NCBI RefSeq assembly: GCF_000001735.4
Contig: NC_003076.8
Coordinates: forward strand, 22,323,835 to 22,387,834
Direction: 5' to 3'
DNA length: 64,000 bases
From: Arabidopsis thaliana
Lineage: Eukaryota; Streptophyta; Magnoliopsida; Brassicales; Brassicaceae
Shown: positions 23,803 to 34,364 of the stretch, piece by piece
Layout: each line of letters opens with the position of its first letter
Position numbering within the stretch: position 1 is the stretch's first letter
The notes under the pieces: model-generated
Seen by the model: the letters and a program-made list of their open reading frames with translations, nothing else
Database searches by the model: none
Told to the model about the DNA's origin: nothing
Program-made: the position numbers and the translations under genes

Positions 23803-26575
23803 ATGATGTTGCGTGCTGTTTTTAGGAGAGCTTCCATTAGAGGCTCTTCTTCTGCTTCGGTTAGTGTTTGATTCGTTACCATTTTGATTTGATTTTTCTC
23901 CGATGTGATAGTTTTTTTTATCTAATTGATCTCTCTCTCTGTTTCAGGGATTGGGAAAATCATTGCAATCCTCTCGTGTTGCAGTGTCTGCTCAATTTCA
24001 TTCTGTTTCAGCAACAGAGGTACTTTTTTTGTTCAATGATTCATGCTTGATTTTGGTTCTGTGGACAGCTATTTATAAATTCAATCATCTTAGGATGTGT
24101 TTAACTAGTTGATTCTATATGCTTCTTCCATGAACAAGTTATTTAACTGTCATTACGAATTGTACAGACGTTGGTGCCTCGTGGAAACCATGCTCATAGC
24201 TTCCATCACCGTTCTTGTCCAGGTTATTATTACTACCTTTTTTTGTTGTTTTTGTTGTTTTGCTAGGTTAAGATCTTTAACTTGACAATTGTTCTCTTAT
24301 TTGCAGGGTGTCCAGACTGTTCAAGGTTGGTAACTCAGTCCTTTTGTTCATGTATAAGACTCAATTCTCTCACCATTTTCGCTGAAAGTGTTATATTCAT
24401 GTGTGTAGGACTATTATCAACGGTTACCAAGGCACAGCCCTGCAAAGATGGGTCAGGCCCTTTTCATCTGATAGTGGTATGATTGCTCTAGCTGAAACTT
24501 TTCCCTTTATGTCAAGTTATTTTGGTTTTTCTGTCCCATGTTTTGGAACACCAGAGCTTAGTCTTATGATCCGTGTGGGTTAATTGGATTTGCTCTTTAC
24601 TGTTATTGTAACTTGTATTTCTAGGCTTTTTGACTCACACTTTTTTGTATATGTGATTGAAGGGGATGTCGTGGAAGCTGTTGTGCCACACATGGGTGAA
24701 TCAATCACTGATGGCACCCTAGCCGCCTTTCTGAAGAGTATGCTTTTCTTTACATTATCTTCTTGCTCGTTTCTTTCCGGTGCATTTATGTATCTAATAT
24801 TTTCATTGTATGTGCTTATTGTTCTTGCAGAACCTGGCGATAGAGTAGAAGCTGATGAGGCTATTGCACAAATTGAAACTGACAAGGTATCAAACAATTA
24901 CTTATCTTATTATCTCCATTCCAATAGATGTTGGTCAGTATCTTGTGTAGCTTTCCTAATACTAGTGTTTGATTCATCTATGTGCTTTAGGTTACAATAG
25001 ATATTGCTAGCCCAGCAAGTGGTGTGATCCAAGAGGTAAACTATTTGTGTACTTTAATGTTCCTGTCGTTCTTCTCTTGTGTTCCTATGCCCAATTACTT
25101 TTTTCTTTTTTGCAGTTTCTAGTCAAGGAAGGAGATACTGTTGAACCAGGAAACAAGGTTGCAAGAATTTCTACATCTGCGGATGCTGTGTCTCATGTGG
25201 CACCCTCAGAAAAGGCACCAGAGAAACCTGCTCCCAAGCCTTCTCCTCCTGCTGAGAAGCCCAAAGTTGAAAGTACCAAAGTTGCAGAGAAACCCAAGGC
25301 ACCATCACCGCCACCTCCACCGCCATCCAAACAGTCAGCTAAAGAACCGCAGCTTCCACCTAAGGATAGGGAAAGACGGGTATGAAAACTATGTCATTTA
25401 TTCTTTACTTATATAATGCTCCGTGTGTTTTCTCTATGAAAGAAAAGCATTTTACGTTCACAAGATTTGATGATATCATCTAACATCGATGCAGGTTCCT
25501 ATGACAAGACTTCGCAAACGGGTGGCAACTAGGTTGAAAGACTCTCAGAACACTTTTGCGTTGCTGACAACTTTCAATGAAGTTGATATGTGAGTTACAG
25601 TTGACAACCCCATGTTGATATGTCTCTTTATCATTTTGAAATGCCCTTAGTGCACTAATTTTAACCCAACTCTTAAGTTCACCAACAAAACTTTCCTTCT
25701 TCACGTAGGACTAATCTGATGAAGCTCCGATCTCAGTACAAGGATGCTTTTCTTGAAAAGCACGGAGTGAAGTTGGGGCTTATGTCTGGTTTCATTAAGG
25801 TATGGTAAAAAACTCAAAAGTTTCCTGAACTATTTAGCATATCAGGACTCAACCGATTAAGTAATCTTCTTGAACTATTTGTTTCAGGCTGCTGTTAGTG
25901 CCCTCCAGCACCAACCTGTAGTAAATGCAGTTATCGATGGAGATGATATCATTTACAGAGACTACGTGGATATCAGTATCGCTGTTGGTACCTCTAAGGT
26001 TTGTTTCCGCAATTCTTTTGACATTGAGTGATAATATCATTTGGGCTTTTGAGATAGTTTTGATTGATTCCTCTTCTCTGTGTATTGTATCCCAGGGTCT
26101 TGTAGTTCCAGTCATAAGAGATGCTGACAAAATGAACTTTGCTGACATAGAGAAAACAATAAACGGTCTCGCTAAGAAGGCTACTGAAGGAACCATATCA
26201 ATCGATGAGATGGCAGGAGGATCATTCACAGTATCAAATGGTGGTGTCTATGGAAGTCTTATAAGCACTCCTATCATCAACCCTCCTCAGGTTCGATTCG
26301 ATCCTTGCAATACTAAAAACCAATCAAAGAAAGGTGTTTTTTTGTTTGTTTGTTACTAATGCAAATAAATCTATCATACGTAGTCTGCTATTCTTGGAAT
26401 GCATTCAATTGTGCAACGTCCAATGGTTGTGGGAGGAAGCGTAGTTCCGAGGCCAATGATGTATGTCGCGCTGACTTACGATCATAGGCTAATTGATGGA
26501 AGAGAGGCTGTGTATTTCTTGCGCCGTATTAAGGATGTTGTGGAAGATCCTCAGAGGCTTCTTCTCGACATATGA
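23803..26575 (+). CDS. 2-oxoglutarate dehydrogenase E2 (dihydrolipoyl succinyltransferase), mitochondrial
   Basis: Fourteen coding exons join to 464 residues: 23803-23859, 23948-24019, 24168-24222, 24307-24325 (a 19-nt micro-exon), 24409-24476, 24663-24737, 24831-24886, 24991-25035, 25116-25379, 25495-25589, 25709-25799, 25888-25998, 26096-26290 and 26384-26575. The order is an Arg/Ser-rich mitochondrial presequence, a lipoyl domain ([12 protein letters not shown], with the lipoyl-Lys in IETDKVTI), a Lys/Pro-rich linker, then the acyltransferase core with [10 protein letters not shown] and the catalytic [11 protein letters not shown]. As in other OGDH E2s no separate peripheral-subunit binding domain is evident. 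It transfers succinyl groups to CoA in the TCA cycle. Two adjacent ATGs could start translation; the first is used here. Confidence 0.96.
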
Positions 26576-27532
26576 TAAAGATCCAAGACAGAAGAGATCA
26601 TAAGTTTCTGTCTTTTTACCAGTTTCCTTTCAGGTAAAACCATTACGGATACTGCAATCTGCAAATGATGCTTTGAAAAAAGAACGAAACTTTTTTTTTG
26701 GAGTTTTCTTAATAGTTTTAAGAGTTTTTGCCGGGCGAGGAAAGCATCGGTGTATTGAGTTTTCTTTTATTTTATAATATTCATACAGTTTGAACAAAAT
26801 GTTACAATTTTGACTTTCAAAAAATAATGCCACTGATAATTATTGGTTAAAAATGGTTTCCATTTCCATGGAGTTGCATTGTTCATTATGGGGTACTGAG
26901 GATGTATGGTTGTTTCTTGTTGTAGGGGATAATTGTCCGAAAGATATATCTTTAGTATCGGTTTAGCCAATATCAAAAACAAATTACAAATATATGTGAC
27001 CTCCTCACCTTAATTTTTTTACTTGGATTAAGGAAAAAATTATGACATTTTAAAAGTTAAACAATAACTGAAATTTGATCTCACTCTTCATTAAATTGTA
27101 TGCTTGCTTCCGATTGGAATGTCAGACTTGATTTTTTGGATTTCAAGGGTTTGTGACGCGGACATGGACGATTTCAAAGGAGCAATACAACACGTATAGT
27201 AAGATTAATCTCGTTTTATGTTGCTAAATCTTTTGTACTAAAATAAATAAATAAGAACGTGTATTACTTAAAAATTAAAATCTTACAAAAAGTGAACAAG
27301 TAAACGTGTAGTAAATCATAGATATTTGAAGATACAAACGGTTCTGTTTCTTCTGTCTTTTTCCATCTGTATTTTATTGAAACAAATATTACAACAGAAG
27401 AAGCCCAAAGACAAAGAAAGTAAGATAGTCCAAATAGAAAGTCTGCAAATAGAACGGTTAAAAGGGTTTGCAAATGCAAATAGAAATAACAATTTTATTT
27501 GTTAAAAGGGTTTGCAAAGAAAAAAAATACCA

Positions 27533-27537
<5 letters not shown>

Positions 27538-27588
<51 letters not shown>
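27538..27588. repeat. (TA)n microsatellite
   Basis: About 25 uninterrupted AT dinucleotides in the spacer downstream of RAN4. It accounts for the Ile-Tyr repeat frames seen here. Confidence 0.95.
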
Positions 27589-27591
<3 letters not shown>

Positions 27592-27741
27592 ACAATCTCA
27601 ATCTTACATGTCCATGTAAATTACAAATATATAATCCACATGAACAGTACTTACAATCATCACCAAAAACTAGATACGGGATAGATTCGTCTCATAAATC
27701 ATAAACAGTACTCAAAGCTAAAACGACAATTAATTAAATGA

Positions 27742-29224
27742 TTACTCAATCGATAAGGTATTAAATTCAAATGATATCCTCGTCATTAGGAGTGGCTGAG
27801 TTCCCGCCTCTACAGCTTCAATCCTGCAAATACACACAAAAAAACAAACATTTTAGATCAAAAATTAAAGAAAAAACTTTATCATGATAAAGCATTTCAA
27901 GTTCAGCTTTATACTTAATAATTGCAGAGACTCAACATCAAGGTTATCAATTTGAGCTTCTGGTGACTCCACAAAGGAAAGTTTTGCGTCTCCAGCAATT
28001 CTTCTAGCAAGATACAAAAAGGGTTTCTCAAAATTGCAATTGTTCTTCGCAGACATCTCATAGTACTGCAGACACTTCTTCCTGTGGTACGATACGTGCT
28101 TCGGCTTGATTTGTCTACTCGGCACATCAACTTTGTTACCACACAGAACAATCGGAATGTTCTTGCACACCCTGTATTATTAATATCCAACTCCCACATT
28201 ATGAGTATTTCATGTTCAAAATATAAACACGTACAATTATGCAGAAACACAAATAAACAGAAAACAATGATTTCTTGTACCTGCGGAGATCACGGTACCA
28301 TCTATCAATGTTCATGTATGTGTGCCGTGCTGTGACATCAAACATAATTATCGCACATTGACCATGGATGCTGCAAGAAAATAAATAAACGTTAGCTATT
28401 TTACTAGTTGCATCGATCTTCGGCTTAGTAATATATCCGGTTATTGAAAACTTTGTTATGACTTATGATTGAGGGTTGGATTTAATTGTGTATTTAAGAA
28501 CTCTACACTCTCTTAGATTAGTTCTAAACTTCTAATCTCGTTCCGTTACTACAGATTTCAAACTTGAAAAGCTATATATAATATAACCAAAATTCAAAAC
28601 AACCATTTTCACAAAATATTTTACAAGTCATATATATTTCCATTATCTAGGTACTTAACAATCAATGGCTAATGTGAAAACATGAGAAGAAAGATTTGTA
28701 ATGGGAGATGGACTAAACGGACCAAGACCGAATCAAGATCGACCAAATTTACAAGCAGGGAAATATCGTAAATATTTGTCAAGACCACTTACTAGTATGC
28801 ATCCTTGAGACCACTATATTTCTCTTGTCCAGCAGTATCCCAGCATTCGAAACGGATCTTGCCGCGGTTAGTGAAGAAATCTAAAGGATAAATATCCACA
28901 CCAAGAGTAGCTACAAAGTCCAAGTTTTTGAAAATCAACATCAAAATCCTGCAAAGACCATGACATAGGCATTGTTTGTTGCATTGACGATCAATCTATA
29001 TAAACACTTACGTTCAGTATTATGCTCAAATTCCCCAGTCAGATGTCTCTTGAGAAAGGTGGTTTTTCCAGTGCCTCCATCACCAACAATGAGAAGTTTG
29101 AAGGTTGGTAAATCGACGTTTTGTTGGTTAGGTAAAGCCTGAAACGAACAAGATATACTCAACGAATTTAGCCAAGAAAGAAAAGACTACAAAGAAACAA
29201 GCAAAGGGAAGAGCATTTTACCAT
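27742..29224 (-). CDS. RAN4: Ran-like small GTPase RAN4
   Basis: Six exons: 29224-29222 (only the ATG), 29138-29012, 28910-28793, 28370-28281, 28171-27915 and 27815-27742, giving 222 residues. G motifs are present: GDGGTGKT (P-loop, about residues 20-27), switch I Thr in [21 protein letters not shown] and MSAKNN. Ran proteins drive nuclear import and export and spindle assembly by GTP cycling with RCC1 and RanGAP. Compared with RAN1-3 it is divergent (for example [21 protein letters not shown]) and lacks the acidic C-terminal tail: the last exon reads [18 protein letters not shown]. The final acceptor used is the TTGAAG at 27816-27821; a stronger TTTGCAG nine bases earlier would bring an early stop. 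Function as a true Ran is uncertain. Confidence 0.88.
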
Positions 29225-29940
29225 CTTTTAGGAAGCACGAGAGAAAGAAAGAGTAAAATCTAAGATGAATAGATGTGTTATGGAGGTGTAAGGGAGATAT
29301 ATCTTACATATAAATATCTCCCTATTTTTAGGTGAAATTTTGTTTTAAACTATTTCTGTTTATAATATTAATAAATTTAATTATATCATTAAAAAGAAGA
29401 TAATTTTGGTGTCTTAAACATTATAATGACTATAACAATTATGTATAGATATCTATATATTTATTATCCGCCGCTATTTTTAGACGAAATTTTGCTTTAA
29501 ATTATATATATATATATATATATTTATAACATAAACAAATTTGGCTATAACATTAATAAGGAGATAGTCATGGTGTTTTAAACAATAAATAATGACTAAG
29601 CAAATAATGTGATTTTTAAAATTTAACCATATTCGATTATTCGAAAATTTAATGATATATGTTCAAGTATCTATGCTTTTTTCAGAAATCAATGTTGCAA
29701 GTATTAGATTAGAGAGTGACACATGAAAGATTTATAATTTATTGATTTATTACAGGTGTCAATGTTGGTTTTATATTTTTAGTATAAATACTGTGGAAAA
29801 ACAAACATAATTGTTTTTTTAATAGTTATAGAATGAAAATTTACTATGTTAAATTTTAAATGTATTGGGAAAAGAAAAAATTATCAAAATTTTCTTTGGC
29901 TAAAATTGAATGGAAACTTGGGAATCAATAAATTTAATGA

Positions 29941-30020
29941 TAATAGGCATTTTTATATTACATGTAGCATTAATAGGAAATCTATGTAATATAAAAATAA
30001 AAATGCCTATTAATGCTACA
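29941..30020. repeat. Imperfect foldback
   Basis: TAATAGGCATTTTT plus ATATTACAT (29941-29963) is complementary to 29984-30012 apart from six extra bases. In addition TGTAGCATTAATAGG (29963-29977) is the exact complement of 30006-30020, so two alternative hairpins compete. Confidence 0.7.
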
Positions 30021-32816
30021 CACCCAAAAAAAGATAACTTAATCATTATACGAAACACTGTCGTTTAGGTTGTTAAACTGAAAGATGCTTGTTGAAACTT
30101 GAAAGGGCTTATAAATGGGCCTTAATAATTTGGCCCAATATGTAATCAGGAAAAAATGTTTATAGGTAATATAATTGGTGGTGGTGGATGGGATGTGCTC
30201 CCTGCACAATGTTTTGGTAATTGATTGTTGGAGGAAGAAAATGTGATAAAGATCCTTTGATTTTTTATATTTGATTTATATGAGATGCTTCTATGAAAAC
30301 GTTAACAGTGTGATTATTAATTATATATATAAGAAAACCAGTTAGGTATCTAGATTAAAAAAAAGATGTGATGAACTAAATACACCATACATAGAAGATT
30401 ATAACAACTATAAAGAAATATTAAATATCTAGTTATAGGTTTCGTTAGAAAGAAAATTTGGTCATTCTCTTTTGGCAGTATTAACTTTTGTTCATATCAT
30501 AATATGTAAAATGGAATTAGAAGTTGAAATGGATAAGGGTTTAGGGTTACACACCTACTTATGCAATCCAAGTGGAATACATGAAAGATGAGCAAAACTA
30601 TTTTTTTTCAAAAAGGTGAGTAAAGATTATTTTTATGGTGTAGTGAGTGTGTGTGCCAACGACAACACTTCCACCTTTTCTAAAGTCAACCTTTTTAATT
30701 CTACTAATAAAATCATTTACAATGGCTCTAAATTATTCTTGAAAAAATAATCGGTGCTCGTGTGATTAGTAGTTTCTCTGATGAATTTGAGAAAGTTAAG
30801 TGTTGAATATTACTATATTAGGGGATATTTCTTCGTTGATATTCTTGTTGTAATAAATCCATATTGCCCAAGTCATCTTCTCTTGATTCACTCAGAAATG
30901 ACTATCGTTAGCTGGTAATTTTGGTTATCATATGTCAGTTGGTCGAATTATGACAACATATATACGTAACTTATGACCGATAAGCTTGTTTTAATTTATT
31001 GTATTTTATTAACGGTTGTGTTACCAAACCTTTTTATCTTGAAAAAATTCATATGTTTTTAACTCTTTTTTTTTCTAATCTATAAATAAGATGTTTTGAC
31101 TTTGATGCATGAGGTCATTTTGACATCCACTTAGAGTCATTGTTCATCACCGAATCACCCATCAACCTTTTGGACATCAAGTGGGACACTTAAACCTACT
31201 TTTGATCTCTAGATAGTTTATTTGATTGTACGGTGTGTATTAAGATATCATTCATTTAGTTTGGCATCAAATGTGTGATCACTTTCCAATTATCTCTTTA
31301 ATTCAAAATTTTAATGATAAACTGTTTTCAAGCGAAGAAGTTATGTTGAACTTTCAAAAGAACTTTAGATCGAGGTATCGGTCTTCTAAAATCATCTTAG
31401 CCGGTTTGATTTGAAATTTGTATGATTACTCAATAAAAACGTTGTAACATGGAAAACAAGTTTGATCATTAAAGAATTATACCTTGTTTGACTAAAATAC
31501 AAGTTATAAGACAACAAGCTACTTTTCCAAACTTATAAACGAATATAAGAAATTCGAAACTGGGACGACTTCGATTATTAATTACTAATTAATAAAGGAA
31601 TCGACCTAGAGATTGAGATGAAAGTCAACGTGAATGAACTTGGTCCAGAAATACCAAACTTTGCTTAGTGTATAGAAAGTAAACGCCAACTTTGGCTGTG
31701 GAACCCAGAAGAAGTCTTATGCTTTCACATTTGAATGAAACTCCTTTGTGGGTTGGGTAAACACAAAAATAATATTAAAACAGAGAGAATATAATAGATA
31801 AATGTTAGACCAAACTAAAATTGACTTTGTATATAAAGTCAACCTCATGATGTATAGTGGTTTCCGTACTTAACTTCCTTACCAAACACACATATCAACC
31901 GACGACGACGACGACTTTCCCCTACTTAACTACCCAAGATTACAAGTAAATACCAAACTTTGCTTATTAATATATTAAAAACACATATCAACCGACGAAC
32001 GACGTCATTAATTACTTTCTAACAAACTATTTTGATAATTTTCTTACCGTTTAGTTTGTGATCTTAGGATTGAAGAACTCATTATTGGGTTGGGGACGAG
32101 GTTTTAGATCATCTCATGGCGATTTTAATCATGGATGACGATCGTAGATGTTTTAAGTTTCAGAATACTCAGATGTTATATAAGCTTCAAGGACTAGTCT
32201 TTGGTTCGGTCCATGATACTTTTGTTATTAGAAAGTTTTCTTTTAAGAGTATGTACATATTCCATTTTACGTCTAGAATAACACAATCATACGACCACTA
32301 TATACATGTAAATTTTAAAACCAAATCTATAATTAGCATCATGAAATGGTCATCTAGTTGGCGTTGTTTTATATAGTTTGTACTTAATTGACTTTGTAAG
32401 AGAACTCAATGTCAATGTGTAGCAAATTAAGCGACAAATGATTAGTCAATAACTGATGCCGATGACTAAGCATCATTGATGACATAATCGTCTACTATTT
32501 GTCAACAAGTACTATCTTCAAACCTTTACCAAGCGTAAATGGAATCAATCAAAGTCCAAAGTGAAAATGCAAGATATGATGGGAGTTTGGTATCGGGTAG
32601 GGTGATGCGAGTTACTCTTTCTACACATGGTAATCACTCACTTGCACTTGTGTTTACATATATAATTTACATTAGTTAGTTTGCAATATAACATTTTTGT
32701 TGATTCATGTGTATGCAGATAAACGCTGGACTCAACCATCATGTTTTACAAAAAAGATGGTCACGTTTTGCTTAATTCCCCGTGGAGACTGGAGACGTTT
32801 TGTTTGATTTCAAAAA

Positions 32817-32915
32817 TGTCCCACATCGATTCAGTTGGGATAGAGATCTTTGGACAATATATAAAAGATATGTTAATTTTTAACTCTTGAGCTAGCTTTT
32901 AGGTTAAGTTAGGTC
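32817..32915 (+). mobile_element. Possible LTR/TRIM remnant
   Basis: The stretch opening TGTCCCACATCGATTCAG, then a TATATAAAAG box and GAGCTAGCTTTTAGGTTAAG, has the look of the promoter part of a plant copia-type or TRIM long terminal repeat. No partner LTR or internal region is visible. Confidence 0.35.
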
Positions 32916-33017
32916 GCGTTCCTTTAAATTTTGGTTTAATTTTTTTCTCAATGACTTCAAAATTGAATTATATATATCACTTTTTATTTTCGATGTAATT
33001 ATCAAAACGGCGCCGAA

Positions 33018-34364
33018 TCAATTGTAATTAGTAATCTCAAAACAAGAATTTGTAATGTGGCTAAAGAAAAAAATCTTCTTATTATTATCATCAAATTTTA
33101 GTACAAAACAATCTTCAAGATGATCATAATATAGAATTATATCTTCATCAAAGATGTTATAATAAGAGTAAAAATAATAAATGTTGTCCTCAGGGGAATA
33201 TTCCAAGAACAAGCTGTCTTGTTGATCCCAGATCCAATTCTCAAATCCTCCCACTTCTTCTTCGTCCTCCTCCAATGACGTTGCTTCAACGCAATTCTCA
33301 TCTTCTTCCTCGTTACGTTTCTCTATCTCTCCCCTTACTTCAATCCAACCGTTCGTTTCCCAGTCTGGTTCACCGGAACTCTCGTCTCCGGCGAGTTTCT
33401 TGATCCGATCACCCGGTAAAGAATCGTCATCCCATAAGAAATTTGTAGAATTTGCAAATGGGTCTTCGTGATCCTCTTTAATGAATCTACTTCTCGAAGT
33501 TTCACATAAATCCCAAAACCGTTGATCCAACACAGTACTAGGAGATGAAGAATTCAGACAGTTACCAGTTTGGTCACTGTCGTTGTCTTCTTCGTCGAGA
33601 AACGGATGTTGAAGCAATTCTTCAACAGTCCATCTCTGTTTCGGATCTTTTCTCAAACACTTCCTCAAAAAGTCTTGACCTTTCTCCGATAACCAAACCG
33701 GAATCACCGGCGACTCGCCGGTGAAACCAATCTTATAAATAGCAGCAACGACGTCGTTTAGCTCCGGCCAAGGACTTGACCCTGTAGCCATCTCTATCAC
33801 CGTACACCCCAAAGCCCAAACATCAGCTGGAAAACTCTGTTCTTCACCACGTGCTACCTCCGGTGACATAAACGCCGGTGTACCGGAAAATTCCAAGTTC
33901 TCATTCTCTTCCACCGTTTTAGCACAACCCAAATCGACGATCTTCGCAATCTCTCCTCCGATCATCACATTCTGGCTCTTCACATCGCAATGAACGATTC
34001 CTTGATCATGAAGATACATCAAACCTTTCAATATCTGACGTGTGTAGGATCTAATCAACGGCTCCGGTAACTTCCCGCCGGAATTCTTGATCAAATCGTG
34101 AAGACTCCCACCGGAAACATACTCCATTAAGAGATTATACATCAACTTGTCGTTCTCCTTCGTTACATTAGAACCAATGTACTTGACTATGTAAGGAGAG
34201 CTCAACTTCGACAAAATCGATTGTTCTCTCTGCAAAAACGCCGATGAAGAAAACTCGGCGGATTTGACGGCGAAGAAGTCACCGGAATTTGTGATTCCAA
34301 GTGAGACAGTAGCTGTTGAGCCTCGACCTATGATTGGTCCTCTTATCCAGTTTTGTTCCTCCAT
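33018..34364 (-). CDS. MAPKKK15: MAPKKK15-type protein kinase
   Basis: Single-exon gene of 448 residues. The start is set at MEEQNW, since the upstream in-frame extension lacks kinase similarity and looks like 5' UTR. Kinase motifs in order: GRGSTATVSLG (Gly loop), FAVKSAEF (ATP Lys), HCDVKSQNVMI (catalytic loop, HCD in place of HRD), VDLGCAKT (DLG in place of DFG), GTPAFMSPEVARGE, and ADVWALGC. The domain ends near LLQHPFL. The C-terminal 170 residues are acidic and Trp-containing, with no known fold. This is the MEKK-like clade of intronless MAPKKK13-21 genes, which act above MKK3 in ABA or wound signalling; the precise member is from memory of the locus. Confidence 0.9.
   Translation of the reverse strand: MEEQNWIRGPIIGRGSTATVSLGITNSGDFFAVKSAEFSSSAFLQREQSILSKLSSPYIVKYIGSNVTKENDKLMYNLLMEYVSGGSLHDLIKNSGGKLPEPLIRSYTRQILKGLMYLHDQGIVHCDVKSQNVMIGGEIAKIVDLGCAKTVEENENLEFSGTPAFMSPEVARGEEQSFPADVWALGCTVIEMATGSSPWPELNDVVAAIYKIGFTGESPVIPVWLSEKGQDFLRKCLRKDPKQRWTVEELLQHPFLDEEDNDSDQTGNCLNSSSPSTVLDQRFWDLCETSRSRFIKEDHEDPFANSTNFLWDDDSLPGDRIKKLAGDESSGEPDWETNGWIEVRGEIEKRNEEEDENCVEATSLEEDEEEVGGFENWIWDQQDSLFLEYSPEDNIYYFYSYYNIFDEDIILYYDHLEDCFVLKFDDNNKKIFFFSHITNSCFEITNYN

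Larger units (their letters stand above)
29225..33017. other. Intergenic, gene-poor
   Basis: AT-rich spacer between RAN4 and the MAPKKK gene. It holds a foldback at 29941-30020, short direct repeats at 31649-31998 and an LTR-like patch at 32817-32915. An 86-codon frame at 32116 has no recognisable content and is probably chance. Confidence 0.5.

Noticed and set aside
24584-25000. 138-codon frame through E2 exons
   Set aside because: Continues through introns of the OGDH E2 gene; the splice sites and the lipoyl domain show the true joins.
27468-27704. Ile/Tyr-repeat frames
   Set aside because: Translation of the (TA)n microsatellite.
32116-32376. 86-codon + strand frame
   Set aside because: No domain, no splice context, composition like the spacer.
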